Shown here: in pieces, positions 63,179 to 64,000 of the stretch
How positions within the stretch are numbered: the first letter of the stretch is position 1
How the letters are laid out: every line of letters starts with the position of its first letter
From: Burkholderia sp. BCC1644
GTDB taxonomy: Bacteria; Pseudomonadota; Gammaproteobacteria; Burkholderiales; Burkholderiaceae
Reading direction: 5' to 3'
DNA length: 64,000 bases
NCBI RefSeq assembly: GCF_902833225.1
Contig: NZ_CADFEI010000027.1
Coordinates: 20,343 to 84,342, forward strand
Notes under the pieces: generated by a model
Told to the model about the DNA's origin: nothing
What the model saw: only the letters and a program-made list of their open reading frames with translations
Database searches by the model: none
Made by a program: the position numbers and the translations under genes

Positions 63179-63183
63179 TACCC
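63179..63183. repeat. Target-site duplication, right copy (ACTAC)
   Basis: These five bases are identical to 17168-17172 and directly follow the right terminus CGCCCTACG. Confidence 0.85.
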
Positions 63184-63251
63184 GTAGGGTGCCGGAGTAA
63201 GTGCGACTGGCCCCGCAGTTTTGCGACTGTATGACTAAGTTGTCGCGATCA
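63184..63251 (+). repeat. Left end of an older, related transposon
   Basis: CCGTAGGGTGCCGG is followed by AGTAAGTGCGACTGG (63198-63212), CAGTTTTGCGACTG (63218-63231) and AAGTTGTCGCGAT (63239-63251). This is nearly identical to the left end at 17173 and lies in the same orientation. It stands directly outside the right duplication, so it cannot be this element's own end. Confidence 0.75.
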
Positions 63252-63419
63252 CCCTACTTGTTGAGGCCGCAATACTCCTATCTCGACGTACAGACTTTTA
63301 CTCCGTACGTCGAGTGTTCGAGTGACTCACTCCCCACCACCCGATTGTTATTTAAAATCAACGAATTACTTCGCCCTAGCCAGCGGAATTTTTCTTTCCG
63401 CTCCCTGGAACTTAACCCA

Positions 63420-63620
63420 AAAGTGGCTAGCAACGGGGCGGGCGTACTCTTCTGCACTATCTCGACGGATCCCCTTCTCCAAACTCTTTTAACCATTCGC
63501 AGCGTCCCGCGCTGGACGTGCCAGTTTTGCCCATGTATGGCGCAAGTCGTGCCAACGGAATTCCTCAATGCCAATCGCCTGGGAGGAGCGTGCCCGGCCC
63601 CGCGTGTCGATTTGCTGGAT
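63420..63620 (-). pseudogene. Tyrosine recombinase (phage-type integrase) remnant
   Basis: One minus-strand frame reads IEEFRWHDLRHTWA, the HxxR box of tyrosine recombinases. About there the frame shifts, and a second frame continues with WHVQRGTLRMVKRVW and SVEIVQKSTPAPLLATF, a decayed form of the motif that holds the catalytic tyrosine. The tyrosine itself is gone and no start or N-terminal half is present. It is the scar of an earlier element beside the rRNA operon. Confidence 0.7.
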
Positions 63621-63846
63621 GCGAGTCGATCCTCCTGTACACGGGAGCGCGAGCGATTGGGGACGGCGCCCTCGTCGACGTAAGCCAAGTTGCCCACAAA
63701 GCCGGGTTTCGTCTGCTGGTGCAAAGATCATGGGGGGCCGTAAAGCATCACCCATACGACCCGCTGGCATTACAAGCCTCAGTGCGCGCAGCACGACATG
63801 CAGCCCTGCCGAATACTCCACGTACATTTCCGCGGCTCAAATGCAA

Positions 63847-63874
63847 AAACCCCCGCCTTTTCGGGCAGGGGTTT
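63847..63874 (-). terminator. Terminator of the rRNA operon
   Basis: On the minus strand AAACCCCTGCC pairs with GGCGGGGGTTT (one G-T pair) around a 6-nt loop and is followed by further T. It lies 12 bases after the 3' end of the 5S gene. Confidence 0.9.
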
Positions 63875-63886
63875 CTGGCTTAGGGA

Positions 63887-64000
63887 GCCTGACGATTACC
63901 TACTTTCACACGGGAATCCGCACTATCATCGGCGTAGAGTCGTTTCACGGTCCTGTTCGGGATGGGAAGGGGTGGGACCGACTCGCTATGGTCATCAGGC
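63887..64000 (-). rRNA. rrf: 5S ribosomal RNA (3' end complete; 5' end at window edge)
   Basis: The minus strand begins GCCTGATGACCATAGCGAG and ends AGGTAATCGTCAGGC, pairing to form helix I of 5S rRNA. The inner CCCACCCCTTCCCATCCCGA region matches betaproteobacterial 5S. About one base may be missing at the window edge. The rest of the operon lies beyond the window. Confidence 0.95.

Larger units (their letters stand above)
63252..63886. other. Degenerate region between the transposon and the rRNA operon
   Basis: No intact gene is seen. The region contains a decayed integrase (63420-63620) and the rRNA terminator (63847-63874). The distal end expected for the older element was not found. Confidence 0.5.

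Noticed and set aside
17173..63231. The direct repeat at 17173 and 63184 as attachment sites of an integrase-type island
   Set aside because: The repeat continues as regularly spaced TGCGACTGG motifs, inverted termini with a 5-bp duplication lie just inside it, and the only tyrosine integrase is a remnant outside. Transposon ends explain all of this better.

Overview
The window reads as chromosome 1 of a Burkholderia, most likely of the cepacia complex. The first 17 kb are GC-rich and carry the standard replication-origin neighbourhood: rpmH-rnpA-yidD-yidC-mnmE on the minus strand, back to back with dnaA-dnaN-gyrB on the plus strand. Before these lie ordinary chromosomal genes: the end of a VOC protein, yaeQ, a secreted protein, speG, a DUF2795 protein, a MASE4-like GGDEF diguanylate cyclase, a small lipoprotein and a membrane protein. 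The window ends in a 5S rRNA on the minus strand, the tail of an rRNA operon.

Everything from 17,173 to 63,178 reads as one 46-kb Tn7-like transposon inserted 13 bp after the gyrB stop codon. Both ends can be read directly. A 5-bp duplication (ACTAC) sits at 17,168-17,172 and 63,179-63,183. Immediately inside it are inverted termini CGTAGGGCG/CGCCCTACG. Further in are repeats of a TGCGACTGG-type motif, taken to be transposase-binding sites, pointing inward at both ends. The transposition genes tnsA-tnsB-tnsC-tniQ-tniQ lie in the middle (34.7-41.5 kb). Directly outside the right duplication (63,184 on) is a second left-type end, followed by a decayed tyrosine-integrase remnant, so the same site appears to have been used before.

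Left cargo (17.6-33.6 kb, poorer in GC) is a DNA phosphorothioation defence locus. dptF-dptG-dptH (restriction) converge on dndB-C-D-E (sulfur modification; no dndA). Behind dndB is an 858-aa phosphorothioation-associated methyltransferase with an M15-peptidase-like C-terminus. A palindrome overlaps the predicted dndB promoter. A divergent XRE regulator separates this block from tnsA.

Right cargo holds a DEDD-type exonuclease and a convergent HAD-type phosphatase, two membrane proteins and an HtpX-like M48 protease. A two-gene unit follows: an Hsp70/actin-fold ATPase and a helical partner. Next is a compact, very GC-rich, translationally coupled operon (49.7-58.0 kb): two tiny proteins, an unknown 440-aa protein, a UDP-glucuronate-decarboxylase-like epimerase, an ATP-grasp ligase, a nucleoside-diphosphate-kinase-like protein, a NodU/TobZ-type carbamoyltransferase, a GT2 glycosyltransferase and a radical-SAM enzyme with a CX5CX2C cluster motif. 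It looks like an undescribed pathway for a carbamoylated sugar-containing product. The right edge carries a three-gene module of two ParB-family proteins and a large serine recombinase, plus a small zinc-ribbon-like protein.
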